From a virus, in IMG/VR virus record IMGVR_UViG_3300044729_001137, positions 1 to 28,771 of that record: a DNA stretch of 28,771 nt; one strand, written 5' to 3'. A model generated the notes under the pieces. It had not been told where the DNA came from, searched no databases, and saw nothing but the letters and a program-made list of their open reading frames with translations. Of the stretch, positions 1 to 6,075 are shown piece by piece. The translations under genes and the position numbers were made by a program. The stretch's first letter is position 1, and every line of letters begins with the position of its first letter.

Positions 1-1
1 A

Positions 2-547
2 ACAGGGTTGTCGTTTAGGACTGACGGCACAAAAATGTACATCGCTGGCGACACAGGCAACGACATCAACGAGTACACCCTCAGCACTGCGTGGGATATT
101 TCCACTGCGTCGTATGCGCAGGCATACGTAATTAACGCGCAGGAATCCAGCATGTCTGGGATCTACTTCCGCGCGGACGGCCTTAAAATCTACATGACAG
201 GAGTCGCGAGCGACAACGTAAACGAATATACGCTGTCGTCCGCGTGGGACATTTCGACCGCCACGTTTGTGCAAGCGCTTAGCGTGGCTTCGCAGGAGAC
301 GCAGCCGCAGGGTGTGTTTTTCAAGCCCGATGGCAGGCGGATGTACATCGTTGGGAATATTGGCGACGACGTGACGGAGTATGACCTGTCGACAGCGTGG
401 GACATTTCTACTGCGGTCTACAACACTGAGCGGAGCGTCCAGGCTCAAGACAACGATCCACGCTGTGTTTATTTCCGGCCGGATGGGATGGCGATGTACA
501 TTGTCGGCACACAAAACGATCAGGTTCATCAATACACTCTCCAGTAG
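2..547 (+). CDS. Partial beta-propeller repeat protein (virion-associated?)
   Basis: The 5' end is cut by the window edge; the frame is open from base 2 with no usable start. The visible 180 or so residues consist of about four repeats of roughly 45 residues. Each has an F(R/K)xDGxxMYIxG strand pair followed by an EYxLSxAWDISTA turn, as in 7-bladed propeller or YVTN-like repeat proteins. Such repeat proteins occur in phage structural regions, where they can decorate virions or bind cell surfaces; that role is inferred here from its place next to tail and head-joining genes. It ends nine bases before the next gene. A few more repeats upstream would be needed to close a propeller. No signal peptide or enzymatic motif is visible. 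Confidence 0.75.
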   Translation, partial: TGLSFRTDGTKMYIAGDTGNDINEYTLSTAWDISTASYAQAYVINAQESSMSGIYFRADGLKIYMTGVASDNVNEYTLSSAWDISTATFVQALSVASQETQPQGVFFKPDGRRMYIVGNIGDDVTEYDLSTAWDISTAVYNTERSVQAQDNDPRCVYFRPDGMAMYIVGTQNDQVHQYTLQ

Positions 548-556
548 GGACCAGCC

Positions 557-871
557 ATGCCCGTACCCACGCTTCTCGCAGCGTCCCCCACGTCGATCAA
601 CGCCACCTACGACAAAATCTGGGTAGAGGAGATTGTGATCTCAGCCCCGACGCTGGGTGGGGACGCGACGGCCCGCGTGCGGCTGCGGAAGTTTCGCAGC
701 ACTGAGGACGGTGGCGAGTTCGCCCCGGACGCTGGCGAGTGGCTCACCGTCGATTCCCTGCTCGCCGGTGCCGAGAGCGATCCTGACCTTGCGGCGGTGG
801 TCGGCTCGCTGATGGCGTATGTGGCGAAGGTCGGCGTTCAGCAAGGCGTGATCGCGCCGCCTGCCGAGTGA
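557..871 (+). CDS. Hypothetical phage protein, 104 aa
   Basis: Starts at ATG after a weak TAGGGA-type ribosome site, directly behind the propeller gene, so the two are probably co-transcribed. The protein is soluble, with no membrane segment, and is rich in Ala, Asp and Glu. The middle (residues about 22-60) looks beta-rich (EEIVISAPTLGG, then ARVRLRKF), and the end (VVGSLMAYVAKVGVQQGV) looks helical. I do not recognise the family. Its place at the end of the structural block suggests a small virion or assembly protein, but this is only context. The next 100 bases hold a palindrome and a promoter-like site, so this gene probably ends a transcription unit. Confidence 0.7.
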   Translation: MPVPTLLAASPTSINATYDKIWVEEIVISAPTLGGDATARVRLRKFRSTEDGGEFAPDAGEWLTVDSLLAGAESDPDLAAVVGSLMAYVAKVGVQQGVIAPPAE

Positions 872-892
872 CTCTACACCAGCAACCTACGG

Positions 893-922
893 CACTTTCC
901 ACTTTCCGGAATGTGGAATGTC
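893..922. promoter_or_regulatory. Imperfect palindrome, possible operator
   Basis: An interrupted inverted repeat centred on TCCGGA at 905-910. Nine of the twelve flanking base pairs on each side match, with arms reading CACTTTCCAC and GTGGAATGTC. It lies about 25 bases upstream of a TACAAT -10-like hexamer and could be an operator for the cargo genes that follow. It could also act as a weak hairpin after the 557-871 gene, but it has no T tract. Confidence 0.35.
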
Positions 923-924
923 GG

Positions 925-953
925 TGGCTCGCGATGGTGATCGGGCGTACAAT
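925..953 (+). promoter_or_regulatory. Weak promoter-like site (-10 TACAAT)
   Basis: TACAAT at 948-953 matches TATAAT at five of six positions. The -35 side (TGGCTC at 925-930) is poor, so an activator or a relaxed -35 would be needed. The predicted start near 960 leaves about 25 bases of leader before the small membrane ORF at 986. The palindrome at 893-922 lies just upstream. Confidence 0.3.
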
Positions 954-985
954 ACGCTCCGACGCTACAGGCGGAAGGTTGAGAC

Positions 986-1066
986 ATGGATTTCACCACG
1001 CTGATGCTTATTGCCGTCAGCGTGCATCTGGGCTGGGTGTTGCGAGGCTGGCTGCATTTGCGCTAG
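986..1066 (+). CDS. Tiny membrane protein, 26 aa
   Basis: A 26-residue frame starting at ATG after GGAAGG seven bases upstream. The product is one hydrophobic helix (LMLIAVSVHLGWVL) with Arg at the C-terminal side, as in single-pass membrane peptides. It lies in an otherwise empty stretch behind a promoter-like site. Phages carry many such mini-proteins with holin, superinfection or unknown roles. No family is recognisable at this length, and the call rests on the ribosome site plus the hydrophobic pattern. Confidence 0.45.
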   Translation: MDFTTLMLIAVSVHLGWVLRGWLHLR

Positions 1067-1107
1067 TGAAGGCGAGTAACGCCCGCCCCCGATCGTATGA
1101 GAAAAGC

Positions 1108-1136
1108 ATCACAAATGATCGTTTTCCCCATATGAT
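1108..1136 (+). promoter_or_regulatory. Promoter-like site, ATCACA-17-TATGAT
   Basis: The -10 hexamer TATGAT (1131-1136) matches consensus at five positions, and ATCACA at 1108-1113 matches TTGACA at four, 17 bases apart. Initiation near 1143 would give a short leader before the gene at 1172. ATGATCG occurs twice here (around 1114 and 1132), the second copy overlapping the -10. Confidence 0.4.
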
Positions 1137-1149
1137 CGGACTGCACACT

Positions 1150-1166
1150 AAGTGACGAAAAGTGAC
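1150..1166 (+). repeat. Direct repeat AAGTGAC x2
   Basis: AAGTGAC occurs at 1150-1156 and 1160-1166, ten bases apart (one helical turn), just before the ATG at 1172. The position fits a small regulator site over the start region, but two 7-mers could also be chance. Confidence 0.3.
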
Positions 1167-1171
1167 AACTT

Positions 1172-1390
1172 ATGGCAACCGCAATCCTCCGCTTCGACCT
1201 CTCCGACGCCGACGATGAGCGCGAGCACCGCTACGCCCTCGCTGGCCGTGAGGCTCTCATCGCTCTGGAGGGAATCCGCGAGGCGATACGACAGAGGCTC
1301 AAATACGGCGAACTCTCGGACGAGACGCGGCGGGAGTTGGAGGCGATCCGCGATCAGTTGCCGCATGAGTTGATTGAGTTGCTCGTCTGA
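1172..1390 (+). CDS. Hypothetical charged helical protein, 72 aa
   Basis: Starts at ATG; the alternative in the other frame at 1152 encodes a low-complexity Ser/Thr/Arg product and is discarded. No clear Shine-Dalgarno site precedes it. The protein is strongly charged and predicted helical (DDEREHRYALAGREALIALE, then REAIRQRLKYGELSDETRRE), which could dimerise or form a coiled coil. Similar short Arg/Glu-rich proteins are common in phages without known function. It sits between two promoter-like sites in the cargo island ahead of the methyltransferase. Confidence 0.65.
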   Translation: MATAILRFDLSDADDEREHRYALAGREALIALEGIREAIRQRLKYGELSDETRRELEAIRDQLPHELIELLV

Positions 1391-1414
1391 CGGGTATACC
1401 AGTTTGGGTATATT
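1387..1414 (+). promoter_or_regulatory. Promoter-like site, CTGACG-16-TATATT
   Basis: CTGACG and TATATT are 16 bases apart, the same spacer as the early promoters near 17.4 and 17.9 kb. The heptamer GGGTATA occurs at 1392-1398 and again at 1406-1412, where it overlaps the -10; this could be a regulator site. Transcription from about 1421 would cover the leader ORF at 1463 and the methyltransferase. Confidence 0.4.
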
Positions 1415-1462
1415 GCGTGTCGGGCAATAATCCAGAAATACCGTATCGACGGAGAGTAGGGA

Positions 1463-1522
1463 ATGACCCTACACACCTTAGAGAGCGTCGCGCCTGCCGC
1501 CATACCCCGTTGGGAAAATTGA
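1463..1522 (+). CDS. Possible 19-aa leader peptide before methyltransferase
   Basis: ATG follows a GGAGAG-type ribosome site, and the 19 codons end at TGA 21 bases before the methyltransferase ATG. The stop lies in TTGAC, as in two other places in this window (stops at 13672-13674 and 23869-23871). The peptide MTLHTLESVAPAAIPRWEN has no recognisable domain. It may serve to bring ribosomes to the next start, which has no Shine-Dalgarno site. It is only 20 codons, so it may not be a gene. Confidence 0.35.
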   Translation: MTLHTLESVAPAAIPRWEN

Positions 1523-2818
<1,296 letters not shown>

Positions 2819-2863
2819 AGTGCGCTATCGCACCAGAGTACCGCCGAATGACGCCCCGGCTGA

Positions 2864-2896
2864 TTGATGTTTGTTGATGCTGGTTGAAGTTTGTTG
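2864..2896 (+). repeat. Two 13-bp direct repeats 20 bp apart
   Basis: TTGATGTTTGTTG (2864-2876) and TTGAAGTTTGTTG (2884-2896) differ at one base and are separated by exactly 20 bases, about two helical turns. They lie just upstream of a promoter-like site, in a gap between genes, so a dimeric regulator could bind both on one DNA face. Confidence 0.4.
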
Positions 2897-2902
2897 GCAC
2901 GC

Positions 2903-2930
2903 TTGCAACGCCCATTCGGGCCGCTATGGT
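2903..2930 (+). promoter_or_regulatory. Promoter-like site, TTGCAA-16-TATGGT
   Basis: Both hexamers match consensus at four of six positions with a 16-base spacer. The predicted start near 2937 gives a leader of about 17 bases, containing the AAAGGAGG ribosome site of the next gene. The gap 2819-2953 also holds a small GTGCG-CTAT-CGCAC hairpin right after the methyltransferase stop, possibly a weak terminator. Confidence 0.35.
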
Positions 2931-2953
2931 TGGGCCAGCCAAAGGAGGACGAC

Positions 2954-3127
2954 ATGGCAAAGGATGAGCGATTTTCATTGACCGAATTGGACCGTATCAG
3001 GCTTTGCGTCATGCACACGCGGGCCTACGTCAAGGATGACAAGAAGCTGGACATGATGCTGGACAGGCTTCAGGCAAAGGTGGAGCGGTGCATCATTGGG
3101 CGGGGCCGCAAGTTGCAGGAAGTGTGA
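2954..3127 (+). CDS. Hypothetical small charged protein, 57 aa
   Basis: The start is fixed by AAAGGAGG at 2941-2948, five bases before ATG; a longer frame from 2891 lacks such a site and would overlap the promoter. The product (MAKDERFSLTELDRIRLC..., ending RGRKLQEV) is basic and helical, with many Lys, Arg and Asp, and no membrane segment. I do not recognise the family. It has its own promoter-like site and the best ribosome site of the island, suggesting strong expression. Two inverted repeats (3134-3168 and 3174-3193) separate it from the head-tail genes, so it probably belongs to the cargo rather than the virion operon. Confidence 0.7.
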   Translation: MAKDERFSLTELDRIRLCVMHTRAYVKDDKKLDMMLDRLQAKVERCIIGRGRKLQEV

Positions 3128-3173
3128 ACGACCCTACTGCCGTCAGGTAACGCCGAAACTGCCAGTAGCCCGC

Positions 3174-3193
3174 CCCTACCGTTTACCGTAGGG
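3174..3193 (+). promoter_or_regulatory. Hairpin just before the head-tail adaptor start
   Basis: CCCTAC (3174-3179) pairs with GTAGGG (3188-3193), and the ATG follows two bases later. The 3' arm contains the only GGG that could serve as a ribosome site. A second inverted repeat, CTACTG/CAGTAG (3134-3139 and 3163-3168), lies upstream. The pair may end transcription of the cargo genes or dampen translation of the adaptor. Confidence 0.35.
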
Positions 3194-3195
3194 AA

Positions 3196-3516
3196 ATGAT
3201 CCGACCGGGCGAACTCCGCGAGCGTGTGACGGTGCAGGTCGCCAGCGGCACGACCAATGCCCTCGGCGAGACCGTGCTGGCGTGGAGCGATTCGTCAGCC
3301 GTGTGGGCCAGCGTCGAAGGCGTATCGGCTCGCGAGGCGTTGCTCGCGGGGCAGCAAGAAACGACGATCTCGCATCGGGTGCGGCTGCGTTACCTGCCGG
3401 GGCTGAACCAGCAGATGCGGCTCTCCTGGCGAGGCCGGACGCTCGACATCGTCAGCCTGCTAGAGCACAACAACCGCTCCGAGCACGAAGCCGTCTGCCA
3501 AGAACAGGTGACGTGA
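3196..3516 (+). CDS. Head-tail adaptor (SPP1 gp16 / phage_H_T_join-like)
   Basis: At 106 residues this has the length and pattern of the head completion or stopper family: MIRPGELRERVTVQ at the start, then a WASVEGVSAREALLAGQQ segment and RVRLRYLPGLNQQMRLSWRGRTLDIVSL. These proteins fold as a small beta barrel forming a ring between the portal-adaptor complex and the tail. The stop overlaps the next start by one base (TGATG), as expected in a head-tail joining operon. It follows a hairpin rather than a clear ribosome site. The upstream connector gene is missing, probably displaced by the cargo island. Confidence 0.85.
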   Translation: MIRPGELRERVTVQVASGTTNALGETVLAWSDSSAVWASVEGVSAREALLAGQQETTISHRVRLRYLPGLNQQMRLSWRGRTLDIVSLLEHNNRSEHEAVCQEQVT

Positions 3517-4301
3517 TGTCGTTCGTGGAAGGCGACACGATCATCAAGCTGGCACTCGGTCGAGGAAAGACCGCCAAGGGGCGATTCTCGCTGGTGCCGC
3601 TCCAAGACGTTGTCGAGCAGCTGCGTGACATCGACAAGGACATCAGCCTCAAGTATCAGTCGAAAGCTCTTAAGAAAGCGGCGAAGCCTGGGCTCGATGC
3701 CCTGCGGCAGCAGGTGGCAAAGCTCGGAAGCGTCACCGGAAATTTGGCCGCTAGCATCGCAAGGCGTGACCGTAAATACACGAACAACCGCCGGGCGATT
3801 CCTGTTGCTGTCGAGGTGATCGGCTTTCGCAGGCCGACCGGCGTAGGCAGCCAACGGACGGCGAAGCCCGCGTTTGCTGGTGGATCTGTGCTCAAGGGGC
3901 CGAATCGCGCCTATCACTCGCACCTGGTCGAGTTTGGCACCACTGGCAGGCGGACGCCGGGCAAGAGCCGAGCGGTGAAGCGTCGGCGTGTCATCCTCGA
4001 TGGCCGGATCGTGACGCGGCGGGATCGGATCAAAGAACGACCGGAAGGCAACCCGCGTGGCATCCTATCAAGCCTCAAGACTCGTGGCCCGTTCTTTGCT
4101 GGTGGTCGCGGATTGTACCCGTTTGACTTCATTGCGACCGGCAGCGTGGCCCCGATGCCAGCGCTGCGTCCGCTGCAAAAGGCTTTCACGCAGTCCCGGT
4201 CCACGATGCAGTCCATCCTTGACCGCGAGATGCGGAAAGCCTTGACGCTGGCGATCCGCGAGGTGCAGAAGCGCCGCAGCGACGAGTTCCCCTATTCCTG
4301 A
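3516..4301 (+). CDS. HK97 gp10-like tail completion / neck protein
   Basis: Starts at the ATG that overlaps the adaptor stop; longer frames reaching upstream are shadows of that gene. The C-terminal half carries the family pattern HSHLVEFGTTG near residue 140, then a region ending MPALRPLQKAF, which fits HK97 gp10-type proteins that join tail to head. The N-terminal part is helical (LQDVVEQLRDIDKDISLKYQ). At 261 residues it is much longer than the usual 130-150, owing to a basic insertion (TPGKSRAVKRRR and onwards to about residue 190). Position between adaptor and tail terminator supports the call. Confidence 0.8.
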   Translation: MSFVEGDTIIKLALGRGKTAKGRFSLVPLQDVVEQLRDIDKDISLKYQSKALKKAAKPGLDALRQQVAKLGSVTGNLAASIARRDRKYTNNRRAIPVAVEVIGFRRPTGVGSQRTAKPAFAGGSVLKGPNRAYHSHLVEFGTTGRRTPGKSRAVKRRRVILDGRIVTRRDRIKERPEGNPRGILSSLKTRGPFFAGGRGLYPFDFIATGSVAPMPALRPLQKAFTQSRSTMQSILDREMRKALTLAIREVQKRRSDEFPYS

Positions 4302-4308
4302 GGTTTGC

Positions 4309-4719
4309 ATGAAATCTCCAGAAGCCGTCCTGCGAAATGCCCTGGTAACGACCACGGCGGTTTCGTCGATCATTTCATCTCGCGTCTACCCTGTGCTCGC
4401 CCCGGCGTCGGCTGCGATGCCGTTTGTGACCTATCGCCGGGCGGGCATCCGGCGGCAGCAAACCCTGACCGGCCCGATGGGCGTGCCGCAGGTGACAGTG
4501 GAACTCGATGTGTACGCTACGACCTACGAGGGTGCCAGAGACCTGGCGGACAGGTGCCGCGTGGTTCTGGATGGGTACGGCGGCACCTTCGACAATACAG
4601 AGGTGAAGCAGGTCTCGCTCGAAAATGAGCAAGATGACTTCGTGACGCTGGCGGGAGCCGACATGCCACCCGTGTACAGCGTGAAACAGACCTACGACGT
4701 ATGGTGGCAGGAGACATAA
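4309..4719 (+). CDS. Tail terminator (DUF3168 / gpU-like)
   Basis: This 136-residue protein shows the DUF3168 pattern: PEAVLRNALVTTTAVSSIIS at the N-terminus, then RVYPVLAPASAAMPFVTYRR, a central VTVELDVYATTYEGARDLAD, and a C-terminal VYSVKQTYDVWW strand. Family members form the ring that caps the tail tube and docks to the neck. It lies exactly where expected, between the gp10-like protein and the tube proteins. The start ATG comes after TGAGG seven bases upstream. There are only seven bases between this gene and the previous one, and three to the next. Confidence 0.85.
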   Translation: MKSPEAVLRNALVTTTAVSSIISSRVYPVLAPASAAMPFVTYRRAGIRRQQTLTGPMGVPQVTVELDVYATTYEGARDLADRCRVVLDGYGGTFDNTEVKQVSLENEQDDFVTLAGADMPPVYSVKQTYDVWWQET

Positions 4720-4722
4720 CGC

Positions 4723-5097
4723 ATGGCTGCAACGCCGCATGATTCGACCGGGACAACGATCACGTTTGCAAGCGTGAACTACACGGTTACGAATCTCGTC
4801 TACAACCTGACCGATGTGAATGCCGCTGACACAATCGACGTGTCGCACCTCGGACAGTCGGCTGGCTCGGCTGTGCTGACGCAAGATCGCCCGCTGGCTG
4901 GCTCCGCGACCGACACGGGCCGCGAAGTGCAGATCGACTACATCGGCAGTTCTGTCATCGCGGACGGTGCGACCGGCACGCTGGTCATTGCTGGCGGTCT
5001 CACGCTCTCCAAGGCGGCGACGGTCTCTAGCTCTAGCGTGACGCTGGCGGTGAACGATGTGATCCGGGGCTCGGCGACGTTCCGCGTGGCCCGATAA
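4723..5097 (+). CDS. Tail tube-like (major tail) protein 1
   Basis: Between the tail terminator and the assembly chaperone, the position of the major tail protein. The 124 residues are beta-rich and full of Ser, Thr, Ala and Gly, with almost no Cys. The C-terminal stretch GTLVIAGGLTLSKAATVSSS followed by VNDVIRGSATFRV is related to the end of the next gene, so the two are probably duplicates. Tube proteins stack as hexamers around the genome channel, and 124 aa is short but acceptable. The stop TAA is followed at once by a strong hairpin that covers the start of gene 5113. The alternative role is a small sheath or decoration protein. Confidence 0.7.
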   Translation: MAATPHDSTGTTITFASVNYTVTNLVYNLTDVNAADTIDVSHLGQSAGSAVLTQDRPLAGSATDTGREVQIDYIGSSVIADGATGTLVIAGGLTLSKAATVSSSSVTLAVNDVIRGSATFRVAR

Positions 5098-5116
5098 CCA
5101 CGGGAGGCTCCCGTGG
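5098..5116 (+). promoter_or_regulatory. Hairpin hiding the ribosome site and GTG start of gene 5113
   Basis: CCACGGGA (5098-5105) and TCCCGTGG (5109-5116) pair perfectly over eight bases around the loop GGC. The first arm and loop contain GGGAGG, the ribosome site, and the second arm contains the GTG start (5113-5115). The hairpin begins on the base after the TAA of the previous gene. A ribosome terminating there would melt it, so the second tube-like gene should depend on translation of the first. It lacks a T tract, so it is not a standard terminator. Confidence 0.7.
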
Positions 5117-5427
5117 CCGTCTATAGCCAAGGCTGCACCGTCAGTTTTACCGGGGCGACATTCGCGGAAGTCACGAATGTCTCGCTCCAGCGTGGGACGG
5201 GCTTGGCTCAGGGCCGCGACTCCAACGCCTTTGCGTATGCCCAGAGCTACGGCAGCGTCACCGTGGAAGCCCTCGGTGGCTCGTATGTCTACGGAGCATA
5301 CGGCACGCTGTCGATCTCGGGCGGCGGCATTTCCTTGACCGAAAAGGCAGTATGCACGGGAGTATCTGCCGTGGCGCAGGTCAACGACGTGACGCGGTAC
5401 AGCGTCACCTTTGAACTTATTGTCTGA
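5113..5427 (+). CDS. Tail tube-like protein 2 (paralogue of gene 4723)
   Basis: GTG start with GGGAGG five bases upstream, both inside a hairpin. The 104 residues are beta-rich. The C-terminal third (GTLSISGGGISLTEKAVC, then VNDVTRYSVTFELIV) aligns with the end of the preceding protein: GTLxIxGG, a hydrophobic repeat, then VNDVxRxSxTF. This suggests a duplication, with one copy as the tube protein and the other as a minor subunit, a decoration, or a partner at the tail ends. It has fewer residues in the N-terminal half than its partner. Tight coupling to both neighbours supports a role in the tail. Confidence 0.65.
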   Translation: MAVYSQGCTVSFTGATFAEVTNVSLQRGTGLAQGRDSNAFAYAQSYGSVTVEALGGSYVYGAYGTLSISGGGISLTEKAVCTGVSAVAQVNDVTRYSVTFELIV

Positions 5428-5434
5428 GGGATCA

Positions 5435-5776
5435 ATGGCACTGACTCGGGAACAGATCGAGAACTCGCAATCCGCCAAGATCATCAAGGTGGATGCCTTC
5501 GGCGGAGAGTGCTGCCTTCGGCTAATGACAGTGGGCGACCGGGATTCCTACGAGGTTTTGCTGATCGAAAACGGCGGGCAGGTCATCCCAGATTTTCGCA
5601 GCGAACTCGTGGCTCGCACGCTCTGCGACGAGAGGGGCGAACTGCTCTATCCGGGTAAGGAAGGCGTCGAGGCTCTGCGGAAGCTGCCTGCCGACGAGAT
5701 TCACCGGCTGTGGATGGCGGCGATGAAACACAATGCAATGACAGAGGAGGAGATTCGGAATCTAGCGGGGGAATAA
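5435..5776 (+). CDS. Tail assembly chaperone, short form (gpG-like)
   Basis: The start is the ATG after GAGGG (5426-5430); an earlier in-frame start at 5411 would overlap the tube gene and lacks a site. The 113-residue product has the usual features: an N-terminal beta section (KIIKVDAFGGECCLRLMTVGD), a middle part on SELVARTLCDERGEL, and an acidic C-terminal tail (MTEEEIRNLAGE). Such proteins bind the tape measure during tail assembly and are absent from the virion. The gene lies before the tape measure and overlaps an open -1 frame, the classic G/GT layout. Confidence 0.8.
   Translation: MALTREQIENSQSAKIIKVDAFGGECCLRLMTVGDRDSYEVLLIENGGQVIPDFRSELVARTLCDERGELLYPGKEGVEALRKLPADEIHRLWMAAMKHNAMTEEEIRNLAGE
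5767..5773 (+). other. Probable -1 programmed frameshift site, GGGGGAA
   Basis: The codons at the end of the G frame read GCG GGG GAA TAA. A slip of one base backwards lets the P-site tRNA re-pair GGG on GGG and the A-site tRNA on GGA, then continue into the open -1 frame with ATA. The site is not the textbook XXXYYYZ heptamer, since one A-site pair would mismatch, but the stop codon right after would favour a pause. This is inferred from the layout. Confidence 0.55.
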
Positions 5777-6075
5777 ACGCCCGTCCGACGCTGCAATTCA
5801 AAATGCGTCTGGCGGGCCACCTCGGGAAAACGCTGTCGGAAATCGACCAGATGGACTCGCGCGAGTTCAGCCAGTGGATAGCGTTCTCCAGGTGGTTCTC
5901 TCCGCTCGATGACAGCTGGTCGCAGACGGGTTTGCTCGCCAGCTGCGTGCTGGCTCCGCACTCCAAGCGACCACCGGAAACAGCGGCATTCATTCCAGTG
6001 GACGGCAACGCGCCGCAGCATTGGACGCAGATACGAGAGACGCTACGCAAGATGAAGGCAGACCTCGATGGCTAA
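5773..6075 (+). CDS. Tail assembly chaperone, frameshift extension (gpGT, T part)
   Basis: This -1 frame follows the G gene and has no ribosome site; the only ATG inside (5803) would cut the domain. The part fused to G would be about 100 residues, giving GT of about 213. MRLAGHLGKTLSEIDQMDSR followed by EFSQWIAFSRWF fits the T domain, where LxxxLGxTxxEIxxxMxSxE(F)xxW recurs. The T part binds tail subunits while the G part holds the tape measure. The frame ends eight bases inside the tape measure start. If the frameshift is wrong, this would be a separate, weakly translated gene. Confidence 0.7.
   Translation: MNARPTLQFKMRLAGHLGKTLSEIDQMDSREFSQWIAFSRWFSPLDDSWSQTGLLASCVLAPHSKRPPETAAFIPVDGNAPQHWTQIRETLRKMKADLDG

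Noticed and set aside
868-1155. 95-residue plus-strand frame overlapping the palindrome and promoters
   Set aside because: Composition is like non-coding DNA and it crosses promoter-like sites. The 26-residue membrane ORF with its ribosome site is the better reading of the stretch.
2891-3127. 78-residue version of the gene at 2954
   Set aside because: The longer start has no ribosome site and overlaps the promoter-like site; AAAGGAGG clearly points to 2954.
4375-5487. 370-residue minus-strand frame
   Set aside because: It lies opposite the tail terminator, both tube-like genes and the chaperone, which have family patterns and tight coupling. The product is Arg/His-rich, as expected for the antisense of GC-rich coding DNA.
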